Assembly (NCBI RefSeq): GCF_000428885.1
Contig: NZ_AUAU01000007.1
Coordinates: forward strand, 124,001-188,000
Origin: Geothrix fermentans DSM 14018
Lineage (GTDB): Bacteria > Acidobacteriota > Holophagae > Holophagales > Holophagaceae
Direction: 5' to 3'
Length of the DNA: 64,000 nt
Made by a program: the position numbers and the translations under genes. The notes beneath the pieces were generated by a model. That model had not been told where the DNA came from and searched no databases. It was given only the letters and a program-made list of their open reading frames with translations. This document shows positions 20,296 to 29,119 of the stretch, piece by piece (positions within the stretch are counted from its first letter, which is position 1; every line of letters starts with the position of its first letter).

Positions 20296-21981
20296 TCAGT
20301 TGATGCTGAGGGTGTAGCCGTAGGTCCCCGTGGCTGTGGTGGCGCCGGCGCGGACCCGGGCCACGTAGGTGCCCACAGGCAGGCTGGTGAGGTTCAGGGT
20401 CCGGATGGAGCCGGGGTTGCTGTAGCTGCCCGCCACCCAGCCGCCGGGACCGATGAGCTCCAGGTAGAAGTCCTGACCACCGGTGGGCGTCATGGTGAGG
20501 GTGCGGGCGCCGCCCGGGTGGACGAAACGCCAGGCCTGGCTCTGGTTCCGGTCGTAGTAGAGGTTGGTGCCGGGGTCATAGGTCTGGAGGGAGCCGCTGG
20601 CGTTCAGCAGCGGAAGGGAGACGGTCTGCCAGAGGGCCGGGCCCGCAAAGTAGGAGGCGTCGGGGTTCGGGACGGACTCCAGGGCCAGCTCGGCGAGGGC
20701 GGCGTTCCAGGTGGTGGCGGTCACCCGCGAGGCCACGCCCTGGAGGTAGGTCGGGTAGCAGCCCAGGGTGGCCTGCTCGTACTCCCCCGTGCCGTTCGCG
20801 TAGGGTGTGGTCGAGCGCACGGCGGCCCAGAGGGTGTTCAGGCCCGAGGGGCTGCCCCCCAGCACGTTCTTCCAGAGGCCCCAGAGGCTCACGGCGATGG
20901 AGCCCCGGGCGAACTCGCCCTTGGCGGCGGCGGGCACGTAGGTGTGGTCCGCGAGGTCGAAGGCGTCCACCCGGGTCAGGCCCCCCCCGTCCACGTAGCT
21001 GTCGAGGAGCTGGCTGTTGTTCCGGACCGCGGCGGAGAGGAAGTCCGAGAAGCCGGCCACGAACGCAGCGGTGGATTCGCTCTGCACGGCCCGGTCCACC
21101 CAGACATTGTCGTTGTCGCGGCGCAGCAGGGAGAGGCTGGTGCTGCCGTCGGGCTTGAAGCTGTAGTCCGCGAAGAGCAGGCGGGCGAAGGTCTCCTGGA
21201 GCACGCCGTCATCCCACTCGTCCGTCTCCGTGTTGGCGGCGCCGCTGCCCTGGCCGTAGACCTGGTGGCCGAAGAGGGCCCGGCCGCTGTCGGAGACGAG
21301 GATGGAGGAGCTGGACCCGGAGAGCACCGCCGGATAGGTGCGCTGCTGGTCCGCCGCGCTGAGGCTGGTGGTCCAGAAGGTGTGGAGGTTGGGCAGGCGC
21401 AGGGTGGCGGAGCCGTCCATGTCGCGCACGGCGGCCCCGAAGGCCACGGCCTGGTCGGCGATGTTGAAAGCCCCGGCGATGCGGTTGGAGGCCAGGGCCG
21501 TCACGGAGAGCGTGCCGTCCCGGTCCGCCAGGAAGGTGTTGCTGGTGACGCTCCAGGTGGGGATGGCCGTGAAGGCGCTGAGGCTCATGGCCCCGCCGGG
21601 CTCGGGCGCGTTCTTCACGCTGCCCCGCATGAAGAAGCTCGCGGGATCGGCGCTGGGCACCTGGTACTGGGCGAAGACCTGCACGTAGACCTGGAGGCCC
21701 CGGGGCACGGTGGTCGTCCCCGTGCCATCGCTGCCCAGGTAACCCGAGGACAGCAGGGCGCCGGAGCCCGCGTCCCGCACCTCGGCCCAGCAGTAGCGGG
21801 CGGGACGCAGGGTGGTGGCGCCGAAGCCCGCGGCGGTGAGGGGCCGCTTCTCGAACTGGGCCTGGAGGGTGATCCGGGCGTCGGAGCTGTAGAAGCCGCC
21901 GGAATCGCTTCCACCCCCGCAGGCGGCGAAGGACAGCAGGAGCAGGAGGCCGAGGAGGAGGCGCCAGGATCGGGGGGACAT
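20296..21981 (-). CDS. Putative secreted lipoprotein with C-terminal PPC-like domain
   Basis: 561 residues. The N-terminus is a lipoprotein signal with lipobox SFAAC followed by GGGSDSGG. The body has no motif I recognise; the C-terminal 90 residues (from YDRNQSQAWRFV) resemble bacterial pre-peptidase C-type beta domains, with DFYLELIGPGGW and GTYVARVRAG. Many Ser/Thr/Asn/Gly residues suggest an extracellular beta-rich protein. It converges on thiS with 12 nt between them; the start has AGGAG upstream. Confidence 0.75.
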   Translation of the reverse strand: MSPRSWRLLLGLLLLLSFAACGGGSDSGGFYSSDARITLQAQFEKRPLTAAGFGATTLRPARYCWAEVRDAGSGALLSSGYLGSDGTGTTTVPRGLQVYVQVFAQYQVPSADPASFFMRGSVKNAPEPGGAMSLSAFTAIPTWSVTSNTFLADRDGTLSVTALASNRIAGAFNIADQAVAFGAAVRDMDGSATLRLPNLHTFWTTSLSAADQQRTYPAVLSGSSSSILVSDSGRALFGHQVYGQGSGAANTETDEWDDGVLQETFARLLFADYSFKPDGSTSLSLLRRDNDNVWVDRAVQSESTAAFVAGFSDFLSAAVRNNSQLLDSYVDGGGLTRVDAFDLADHTYVPAAAKGEFARGSIAVSLWGLWKNVLGGSPSGLNTLWAAVRSTTPYANGTGEYEQATLGCYPTYLQGVASRVTATTWNAALAELALESVPNPDASYFAGPALWQTVSLPLLNASGSLQTYDPGTNLYYDRNQSQAWRFVHPGGARTLTMTPTGGQDFYLELIGPGGWVAGSYSNPGSIRTLNLTSLPVGTYVARVRAGATTATGTYGYTLSIN

Positions 21982-22049
21982 GGGAGCTCCTGAGGTGGGG
22001 GATCGAACCGGCTTTTCAAGGGTCGTGCCAGGGGACCCGGGGCACCAGT

Positions 22050-23177
22050 CTAGCGCCAGACCTCCCAGCGGCCACCGGGCCAGCGCCCCCCGGCCCGGGG
22101 GGCCCAGGCGGCGGGAAGGGGCAGGTCCACGGCCGTTCCGCCCGCGGGAGCCTCGCTCTGGAAGCGGTGGAACTCGTCCACCAGGTCCTGCTCGAGGAAG
22201 GCCCGGGCCAGGGTCCCCCCGCCCTCCACCAGCACCCGGCCCACACCCCGGGCGGCGAGTTCGTGCAACAGGTGGCGCAAACTGCATCCCCGGGGGCCCG
22301 GCGGCAGGCGCAGGTCCTCCACGCCCCGCAGGGGCTCGGGATCGCCGGTGACGGCCCTCAGGGCCGGCTGGCCCGCCGCGGGCAGCCAGACCCGGGCCCC
22401 GGCGGGCACCTGGCCCCCGTTGTCCATGACCACCCGGTGGAAGACCCGGTGGGGGGCCGTGGGGGCGGGCCAGCGGTCCGTGAGCTGGGGGTCGTCCACC
22501 TCGGCGGTGTGGCGCCCCACCACGATGGCCTCCGCCGCCCGGCGCAGCGCATGGCCCAGGCGCTGGACCTCCGGCGGGGTGATGGGGGTCGTGCGTCCCG
22601 CGGGGCCCATGGCGCCGTCCGAGCCCAGGGCCAGCTTGAGGCTCACCCAGGGCAGGCCCGTGCGGATGAGCTTGAAGAAGGGGGCGTGGAAGCGGGCGCA
22701 GGCCTCGCCCAGTACGCCCTCCTCCACGGCCACACCCTGGGCCCGCAGGATGGCCAGGCCGCCCCCGTCCACCCGGGGGTTGGGATCACGCACGCCCACC
22801 ACCACCCGGGCCACCCCGGCCTGGATCAGGGCCAGGGTGCAGGGGCCCGTGCGCCCCTGGTGGCAGCAGGGCTCCAGGGTGACGTAGGCCGTGGCGCCAT
22901 GGACATCCTCGTCCCGGGCCTCCGCGTCCCGCAGGGCCATGATCTCCCCGTGGGGATCCCCGGCCCGGGTGTGGACCCCGGCGCCGATGACCCGGTCCTC
23001 CCTCACCAGCACGCAGCCCACCGGCGGGTTGGGGCTGGAGAGCCCCACGCCCTTCAACCCCTCCCGCAGGGCCAGGGCCATGAACCGGGCGTCGCCGGAC
23101 AGGGCCTCCGGATCCGGCCAGGGGCCGCCGGTGGCCAGGGCCCAGGCCAGCTCGGGGGTAAGGAGGGGCTCAGGCAT
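22050..23177 (-). CDS. ribD: Bifunctional riboflavin deaminase/reductase RibD
   Basis: Second and third steps of riboflavin synthesis: deamination, then NADPH-dependent reduction of the ribosyl chain. The 375-residue protein has a cytidine-deaminase-like N-terminal domain (HGEIMALRDA, TLEPCCHQGRTGPC; zinc ligands His and two Cys) and a C-terminal RibD reductase domain (VSLKLALGSDGAM, LVEGGGTLARAFL). The final 60 residues are Pro/Gly-rich. The start overlaps the end of ftsY by 8 nt. Confidence 0.93.
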   Translation of the reverse strand: MPEPLLTPELAWALATGGPWPDPEALSGDARFMALALREGLKGVGLSSPNPPVGCVLVREDRVIGAGVHTRAGDPHGEIMALRDAEARDEDVHGATAYVTLEPCCHQGRTGPCTLALIQAGVARVVVGVRDPNPRVDGGGLAILRAQGVAVEEGVLGEACARFHAPFFKLIRTGLPWVSLKLALGSDGAMGPAGRTTPITPPEVQRLGHALRRAAEAIVVGRHTAEVDDPQLTDRWPAPTAPHRVFHRVVMDNGGQVPAGARVWLPAAGQPALRAVTGDPEPLRGVEDLRLPPGPRGCSLRHLLHELAARGVGRVLVEGGGTLARAFLEQDLVDEFHRFQSEAPAGGTAVDLPLPAAWAPRAGGRWPGGRWEVWR

Positions 23178-24093
23178 CCAGCAGCCCGTCCACGAAGGCC
23201 TCGGCGTCGAAAGGGATGAGGTCGTCCACGCCCTCGCCCACGCCCACGAAGGCGATGGGGAGCCTCAGGCGGTCCAGGATGGGCACCACCACGCCCCCCT
23301 TGGCGCTGCCGTCCAGCTTGGTGAGCACCAGGTCCGTGACCCCGGCGGTGCGGGCGAAGACCTCGGCCTGCTGGAGCCCGTTCTGGCCCGTGGTGGCGTC
23401 CAGCACCAGGAGCACCCGATGGGGCGCCGCGGGGATCACCTTCTGGAGGCTGCGGCGGATCTTGTCCAGCTCCTTCATGAGGTGGTCCTTGGTGTGGAGG
23501 CGGCCCGCCGTGTCGATGAGCACCCAGGGCGTGCCCTTGGCCAGGGCGCTGGTGGCCCCGTCGAAGGCGATGGCGGCCGGGTCGCCCCCCATCTGGTTGC
23601 GGATCACCGGCACGCCGGCCCGTTCACCCCAGCGCTCCAGCTGGTCGATGGCCGCGGCCCGGAAGGTGTCCCCCGCCACCACGAGCACCCCCTCGCCCCG
23701 GGCCTTGAGGTGGGCCGCCAGCTTGCCCAGGGTGGTGGTCTTGCCCACGCCGTTGACGCCCACCAGGAGCACCACCTGGGTGGCCGGCCCCGAGGAAGGG
23801 GCGACGAAAGGGGCCGCCGGACGCTGGCGCAGCAGCTTCAGCAGTTCGTCCTTGAGGATGGCCTTGGGATCCACCTCGGCGCCCCCCTTCAGCTCGGCCC
23901 GCAGCCGGAGCATGAGCTGGTCCACGGCCTTCACGCCCAGGTCCGCCTGGAGCAGCAGGTCCTCCAGCTCCTGGAGCTCGGCCTCGTCCAGGCGCCGCAG
24001 GCCCAGGAGGCGACCCATGGGCGCCAGCACCAGGTCCTGGGTGCGCTTCAGCCCCTGCTTGAACTTGTCGAACAGACCACCCAGAAGACCCAC
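23170..24093 (-). CDS. ftsY: Signal recognition particle receptor FtsY
   Basis: SRP receptor GTPase that delivers ribosomes to the membrane. 307 residues: helical N domain (1-95), then the NG GTPase with GVNGVGKTTTLGKLA, DTFRAAAIDQLE, DTAGRLH and TKLDGSAKGG. The long acidic A domain of E. coli FtsY is absent, as in many bacteria. I chose the GTG with GAGG six bases upstream; longer frames run into the parS-like site. Confidence 0.94.
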   Translation of the reverse strand: MGLLGGLFDKFKQGLKRTQDLVLAPMGRLLGLRRLDEAELQELEDLLLQADLGVKAVDQLMLRLRAELKGGAEVDPKAILKDELLKLLRQRPAAPFVAPSSGPATQVVLLVGVNGVGKTTTLGKLAAHLKARGEGVLVVAGDTFRAAAIDQLERWGERAGVPVIRNQMGGDPAAIAFDGATSALAKGTPWVLIDTAGRLHTKDHLMKELDKIRRSLQKVIPAAPHRVLLVLDATTGQNGLQQAEVFARTAGVTDLVLTKLDGSAKGGVVVPILDRLRLPIAFVGVGEGVDDLIPFDAEAFVDGLLDA

Positions 24094-24150
24094 GCCCACC
24101 TCGCCGGTCCAGTCTACCGAAGGGGGCGGGTTTCCCCATGCCCGGAAGCC

Positions 24151-24166
24151 GGTTCCACGTGGAACA
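24151..24166. promoter_or_regulatory. parS-like site upstream of ftsY
   Basis: GGTTCCACGTGGAACA in the 79-bp non-coding gap between ftsY and the preceding small gene, identical in all 16 bases to the sites at 7479 and 16297. It is flanked by CCGG on both sides, extending the symmetry. Confidence 0.7.
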
Positions 24167-24172
24167 ACCGGT

Positions 24173-24553
24173 CTAGAGTCCAGCCTTTGGCCAGGTTCCG
24201 GGGGGCGCGTAGGGCGGCGCAAGGGGGGCCGCCAGGACCGGGCTCCACCCCGCGGGAGGGCGGAAGTCCACGGTCCCGCCGGTGCTGGAGGCCCAGCCGG
24301 CCAGGGCGAGCAGGAGGAGGGCGTCCGCGAGGGGGTTCAGCAGGTGGTCGGGCCTGCCCGGGCGCAGGCTGCGGGGATCCACGGCCAGCCGGGCGGTCCA
24401 CAGGGGACGGGGCGCCGGCGGGGACCAGGGGCGCCCCAGCTCACCCACCGGGCAGGTCAGCTCCCGGGGCGGCTGGTAGGCACGGGGCGGGGCCTCCGCG
24501 CTGAAGGCCAGGGGCGGAAGCTGGAGGACGAGGGTGAACGCTTCGGCGAGCAT
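24173..24553 (-). CDS. Hypothetical protein, Pro/Ala/Leu-rich
   Basis: A 126-residue frame with no recognisable domain. It is rich in proline, alanine and leucine, has one hydrophobic stretch (LADALLLLALAGWAS, about 75-90), and lacks a clear signal peptide. A GGGGGG lies before the ATG. It fills a slot between the TPR gene and ftsY in the same direction, which supports it being real, but composition could also produce such a frame by chance. Confidence 0.4.
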   Translation of the reverse strand: MLAEAFTLVLQLPPLAFSAEAPPRAYQPPRELTCPVGELGRPWSPPAPRPLWTARLAVDPRSLRPGRPDHLLNPLADALLLLALAGWASSTGGTVDFRPPAGWSPVLAAPLAPPYAPPGTWPKAGL

Positions 24554-24607
24554 GGGACCCCCCCGAAAAGATCCGCCCCGGCGCCGGTGGGCACAAGGGC
24601 GGAGGCT

Positions 24608-25465
24608 TCAGGGCTGGTCCGGGTAGGCCGCGGCCATCTTCTCCGCCTGGCGCAGGTTCTCCTGGAGCACCGGGTCGCCGGGCCGCAGAGCCAGGGCGGC
24701 CTTGAAGTCGTCCCGGCTGGCGGCGTAGCGCTTCAGGTTGAACTGGGCGATGCCGCGGTTGAAGAGGGCCTCCATCTGGCCGGGCTCCAGCTTCAGGGCC
24801 CGATCGAAGGCCTCCTTGGCGTCGGCCCAGGCCTTCCGCTGCAGGGCCGCGCGGCCCAGGTTGTTCCAGGCCTGGGCGTCCTTCGGATTGGCCTGGACCA
24901 CGGTCTGGAGCGTGGCGGCCGAGGCCTCGAAGCGGCCCAGGCGGGCCTGGGCCTCGCCCTTCCAGCCCAGGGCCTCGGCATCCTTCGGCTTGCGGGCCAG
25001 GATGGCCTCGGAGTAGGCCAGCAGGGCCTTCCAGTCCCCGGCCAGGCGGGCCTCGGCACAGGCGTTGGCATAGCCCTCGGCTTGACCCAGGCGGCCGTTC
25101 TCGGCGTGGGCGGCCATGGCCTCCCGGTGGCGTCCCAGCTGGCTGAGGGCCTGGGCCCGGTAGAGCCGGAACGTGCCCAGGCGGGGCTTGCCCCTCCCCT
25201 CGAGCTGCGGCGTGAGGGCCTTGCAGGCGTCCGCCAGGCGGGCCCAGCGCTGGCTGCGGTTCAGGGCCTGGAGCCAGTACTCGTAGTGCTGGCGGCGCAG
25301 CTGGGGGGAGGCCTTCTCGAACCAGTCCGCCAGTCCCGGCCAGTCGTCGGCCTGGAGGAGGGCCTCCGCCGCGGGAGGCAGCGACTGGGCGGCGCCCACG
25401 TCGACGACGCGGGCCCGGGCAGCCGGGGGCTTGGGCGGGACGACCGCGGGGAACGGCATCAGCAT
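24608..25465 (-). CDS. Tetratricopeptide-repeat protein
   Basis: 285 residues; the C-terminal half contains consecutive TPR units (e.g. AEALGWKGEAQARLGRFEAS, then AQAWNNLGRAALQRKAW, then MEALFNRGIAQFNLKRYAAS), preceded by more weakly repeated helices. No signal peptide, so probably cytoplasmic, a protein-interaction scaffold. The ATG has GAGG upstream and starts 7 nt after the lon stop, so it is in the lon transcript. Confidence 0.82.
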   Translation of the reverse strand: MLMPFPAVVPPKPPAARARVVDVGAAQSLPPAAEALLQADDWPGLADWFEKASPQLRRQHYEYWLQALNRSQRWARLADACKALTPQLEGRGKPRLGTFRLYRAQALSQLGRHREAMAAHAENGRLGQAEGYANACAEARLAGDWKALLAYSEAILARKPKDAEALGWKGEAQARLGRFEASAATLQTVVQANPKDAQAWNNLGRAALQRKAWADAKEAFDRALKLEPGQMEALFNRGIAQFNLKRYAASRDDFKAALALRPGDPVLQENLRQAEKMAAAYPDQP

Positions 25466-25472
25466 GGAAACC

Positions 25473-27932
25473 TCAGCGCCTGGATCTGGTCGTGGGGTTG
25501 GTCTTGGGCTTGGGCTTGCCCTTGGATTTGGCCCCGGATTTGGTTTTGGAGACCGCGGCATCGGGGCAGCTCCAGCCCACCAGGGCCCGCTCGAAGACCT
25601 CCTCCACGTGCCGCACCGGGTGGAAGCGCAGCTGCTGGCGCAGCTCGGGGTCGATCTCCTCCAGGTCCTTCTGGTTGGCATGGGGGATGACGATGTCCTT
25701 GATGCCCAGACGCAGGGCGGCCAGGGACTTCTCCTTGAGGCCGCCGATGGCCAGGGCCTCGCCCCGCAGGTCGATCTCGCCGGTCATGGCCAGGGTGTTC
25801 CGCACGGGGATGTCCTTCAGGACGGAGAGCAGCACGGTGGCGATGGCCAGGCCCGCGCTGGGGCCGTCCTTGGGGATGGCGCCCTCGGGGAAGTGCACGT
25901 GGATGTCCTGCTTCTGGAAGGCCTCGGGATCGATGTGGAAGGCCTCGCTGCGGCTGCGGATGTAGCTCAGGGCGGCCTGGGCGCTCTCCTTCATGACGTC
26001 GCCCAGCTGGCCCGTGAGGACCAGGAGGCCCTTGCCCGGCATCTTCAGGGCCTCCACGAAGAGCACGTCGCCCCCCACGGAGGTCCAGGCCAGGCCCGTC
26101 ACCACGCCCACGCGCGGCGCCTTGAGCCGCTCGTCCTGGAGGAGCTTCACGGGGCCCAGCAGCTCGTGGATGGTCCCGTCCGTGAGCACGAGCTTCTTCT
26201 TCAGCGCGCCCTCGGCCACGCGGCGGGCCACCTTACGGCAGACGGCGCCGATCTCCCGCTCCAGCTGGCGCAGGCCCGCCTCGCGGGTGTAGCCCTGGAT
26301 GAGGGTCCTCAGGGCCTTCTTGGGGATGGACAGCTGCTGCCGCGTGACGCCGTGCTTCTCCAGCTGCTTGGGAACGAGGTGCTGCTCCGCGATGCCCAGC
26401 TTCTCCTCCAGCGTGTAGCTGTTGAGGGTGATGATCTCCATGCGGTCGCGGAAGGCCGGGTGGATGGGCTCCAGCTCGTTGGCGTTGGCCAGGAAGAGCA
26501 CCTGGCTCAGGTCCAGGGGCACGTTCAGGTAGTGGTCCCGGAAGGTGTGGTTCTGCTCCGGGTCCAGCACCTCCAGCAGGGCGGCGCTGGGGTCGCCGCG
26601 CATGTCGCGGCCGATCTTGTCCACCTCGTCCAGCATGATCACGGGGTTCATGCTCTTCACCTGGTGGAGGGCCTGCACGATGCGGCCGGGCATGGCGCCC
26701 ACGTAGGTGCGGCGGTGGCCCCGGATCTCGCTCTCGTCGTGCACGCCGCCCAGGGAGATGCGGGCGTACTTGCGGCCCAGGGCCCGGGCGATGGACTTGC
26801 CCAGGCTCGTCTTGCCCACGCCCGGAGGGCCCACGAAGCAGAGGATGGTGCCGCGCAGGTCCGGCTTGAGCTTGCGCACGGCCAGGAACTCCAGGAGGCG
26901 GTCCTTGATCTTGGCGAGGCCGTAGTGGTCCTCGTCCAGCACGGTCTTGGCCTGGGCCAGGTCCAGGTTGTCCTCGGTGAAGGTGCCCCAGGGCAGCTCG
27001 GTCATCCACTCCAGGTAGGTCCGCGTGACGGCGGTCTCGCTGGAGTCCGGGTGCATGCGCTCCAGCTTCTTGAGGTTGCGCTCGATCTCCACCAGCGGAT
27101 CCTCGGGCACCGTGAGCTTGGCCAGCTTGTCGCGGAAGCCCTGGATCTCCTCGGCCAGCTCGGAGCCTTCGCCCAGCTCCTGCTGGATGGCCTTGAGCTG
27201 CTGGCGGAGGTAGTACTCCCGCTGGCTCTTGTCCATCTCGCCGCGGGCCTCCATGGTGATCTTCTGCTGGACCTCCAGCAGCTGGATCTCCCGCTGGAGC
27301 AGCTCGTTCACGCGCTTGAGGCGCAGGCCGGGGTCCGCGATCTCGAGGACCTCCTGGGTCTGCTGGAGCTTGAGGTCCAGGTTGGAGGCCACCAGGTCCG
27401 CCAGGCGGCCGGGGTTGTCCAGGTTGCCCGCGATGACCAGCACCTCCTGGGGCAGCGTCTTGCCCAGGGCCACGGCCTTCTCCAGCGTCTGCTTCACGCT
27501 GCGCAGCAGGGCGTCCTGCTCCAGGTCCGGGGACTTGGCCTCGGGCTCGGCCAGGGGCTCCACCCGGGCCTTGAAGAGGTTGTCCGTCTCGGTGAAGTAC
27601 TCCACGCGCACCCGCTGCAGACCCTGCACCAGGGCCCGGATGCGGCCGTCCGGCAGCTTGAGCACGCGCATGATGAGGGCCGCCGTGCCCACCTGGTAGA
27701 GGTCCTCGGGCCGCGGATTGTCCATCTCCACCTGCTTCTGGGAGAGCAGGAGGATCATGCGGTTCTCCACCAGGGCCGTATCCACGGCGCGGATGGACTT
27801 CTCCCGGCTGACGCTGAGGGGCAGGATCACGTAGGGGTAGACCACCACGTCCCGCAGGGGCAGGACCGGGAGCTCTTCCGGCAGCTTGGGCTGCTCGTCG
27901 GTGGGGGTGGGCAGGAGGACGTCATCGGCCAC
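25473..27932 (-). CDS. lon: ATP-dependent protease Lon
   Basis: 819-residue AAA+ serine protease degrading misfolded and regulatory proteins. N-terminal substrate domain opening with LPVLPLRDVVVYP, coiled region (about 190-300), AAA+ with GPPGVGKTSLGKSIA (Walker A) and VIMLDEVDKIG (Walker B), and protease domain with PKDGPSAGLAI carrying the catalytic Ser, plus the downstream Lys in GLKEKSLAAL. The start is GTG with GAGG. A Lys/Pro/Thr-rich basic tail (SKTKSGAKSKGKPKPK) is an unusual C-terminal addition. Confidence 0.97.
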   Translation of the reverse strand: MADDVLLPTPTDEQPKLPEELPVLPLRDVVVYPYVILPLSVSREKSIRAVDTALVENRMILLLSQKQVEMDNPRPEDLYQVGTAALIMRVLKLPDGRIRALVQGLQRVRVEYFTETDNLFKARVEPLAEPEAKSPDLEQDALLRSVKQTLEKAVALGKTLPQEVLVIAGNLDNPGRLADLVASNLDLKLQQTQEVLEIADPGLRLKRVNELLQREIQLLEVQQKITMEARGEMDKSQREYYLRQQLKAIQQELGEGSELAEEIQGFRDKLAKLTVPEDPLVEIERNLKKLERMHPDSSETAVTRTYLEWMTELPWGTFTEDNLDLAQAKTVLDEDHYGLAKIKDRLLEFLAVRKLKPDLRGTILCFVGPPGVGKTSLGKSIARALGRKYARISLGGVHDESEIRGHRRTYVGAMPGRIVQALHQVKSMNPVIMLDEVDKIGRDMRGDPSAALLEVLDPEQNHTFRDHYLNVPLDLSQVLFLANANELEPIHPAFRDRMEIITLNSYTLEEKLGIAEQHLVPKQLEKHGVTRQQLSIPKKALRTLIQGYTREAGLRQLEREIGAVCRKVARRVAEGALKKKLVLTDGTIHELLGPVKLLQDERLKAPRVGVVTGLAWTSVGGDVLFVEALKMPGKGLLVLTGQLGDVMKESAQAALSYIRSRSEAFHIDPEAFQKQDIHVHFPEGAIPKDGPSAGLAIATVLLSVLKDIPVRNTLAMTGEIDLRGEALAIGGLKEKSLAALRLGIKDIVIPHANQKDLEEIDPELRQQLRFHPVRHVEEVFERALVGWSCPDAAVSKTKSGAKSKGKPKPKTNPTTRSRR

Positions 27933-27973
27933 GGAAAACCTCGGTCGTCCAGGATACCCCTAGTCCGGCGCGC

Positions 27974-28576
27974 TCACTTCTTGCGCGTCCTCAGGACCGG
28001 CGCCTCCGCCTCGGCGGGGAAGAGGGCCTGGGGCTGGGGCTTGGCGAGGGCGGCCCGGCCCTGCCCTGATTCCGGGCCCGATCCCGGGCCTGATCCCGAT
28101 CCCTGGGGCGCCTCCTTCTGGGCCTCCTTGTGCATGAGACCCTCCAGGGCCTTCACGAAGTCCGGCAGGTCCTTGAAGTCGCGGTACACGCTGGCGAAGC
28201 GCACGTAGGCCACCTGGTCCAGGGCCTTCAGCTCGTCCATGATCAGCTCGCCCAGCTCGCGGCTGCGGATCTCCCGGTCCGGCCGCTCCATGAGCCGCGC
28301 CTGCACGTCCGCCACCAGCTCCTCGATGCGGGCCAGAGACACAGGCCGCTTCTGGCAGGCCAGCAGCAGGCCCTTCATGAGCTTCTGGCGGTCGAAGGGC
28401 TCGCGCCGCCCGTCCTTCTTGAGGATCACCAGCGGCACCTCCTCCACCCGCTCGTAGCTGGTGAAGCGCCGGGCGCAGGAGAGGCACTCCCGCCGCCGGC
28501 GGATGGAGTCCCCCTCGCGGGACTCGCGCGAGTCCACCACCTTGTCCTCGAGGTGCCCGCAGAAGGGACAGCGCAT
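27974..28576 (-). CDS. nrdR: Transcriptional repressor NrdR
   Basis: ATP/dATP-sensing repressor of ribonucleotide reductase genes. It has an N-terminal zinc ribbon ([20 protein letters not shown] with a second CLSC pair) and an ATP-cone ([13 protein letters not shown] to about residue 140). At 200 residues it is longer than usual (about 150-180) because of a Gly/Ser/Pro-rich C-terminal tail built from repeated [13 protein letters not shown], with tandem short repeats in the DNA. The start has GGGAG. Confidence 0.95.
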   Translation of the reverse strand: MRCPFCGHLEDKVVDSRESREGDSIRRRRECLSCARRFTSYERVEEVPLVILKKDGRREPFDRQKLMKGLLLACQKRPVSLARIEELVADVQARLMERPDREIRSRELGELIMDELKALDQVAYVRFASVYRDFKDLPDFVKALEGLMHKEAQKEAPQGSGSGPGSGPESGQGRAALAKPQPQALFPAEAEAPVLRTRKK

Positions 28577-28596
28577 GGTTGCTCCCGGATTGGCCC

Positions 28597-29043
28597 CTAG
28601 ACCTCCACCACGCGGGGCTCCATGACCACCTCGCAGGTGACGGAGTTGGCCACGAAGCAGTACTTGTGGGCCTTCTCGAAGAGCTCCACCACCTTGGCCA
28701 TGCTGGTGCCACGGGGCACTCGGATGGCCGGGCGCAGGTGCACCTGGGTGATGCGCGTGACTTTGTCCACCGTGTCCAGCACGGCCTCGGCGTGGTCCTC
28801 GTAGCCCACCACCTCCACCTTGGCCTTGGCGCAGAGGGCCAGGAAAGTGAGCATGTGGCAGGTGGCCAGGGCCGAGCCCAGCAGGTCCTCGGGGTTCCAG
28901 CGGCCGCCGTCCCCGGCGTACTCCGCCGCGCTGCTGACGGCCAGGGGGTGCTTGCCGGTCGCGGTGACCGTGGCGTTGCGGGAGTAGCCGGCGTCGTGGG
29001 TGCTGCCCGTCCAGGAGAGGGTGAGGGGATAGCGGTGGGCCAT
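28597..29043 (-). CDS. OsmC/Ohr-family protein
   Basis: 148-residue thiol-dependent peroxidase-fold protein. The family pattern is visible: [16 protein letters not shown] with the first cysteine (about residue 62) and a second cysteine in KYCFVANSV (about 130), the pair that reduces organic hydroperoxides in OsmC/Ohr. The start follows GAGGAGG. It lies 20 nt upstream of nrdR in the same direction. Confidence 0.88.
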   Translation of the reverse strand: MAHRYPLTLSWTGSTHDAGYSRNATVTATGKHPLAVSSAAEYAGDGGRWNPEDLLGSALATCHMLTFLALCAKAKVEVVGYEDHAEAVLDTVDKVTRITQVHLRPAIRVPRGTSMAKVVELFEKAHKYCFVANSVTCEVVMEPRVVEV

Positions 29044-29119
29044 GGGGTCCTCCTCGGAAAGCCTGCGCCCAGGATGCCACACCCCCCCTGCTAACCTGGA
29101 CCGACGTTCCGGAGCCCCC

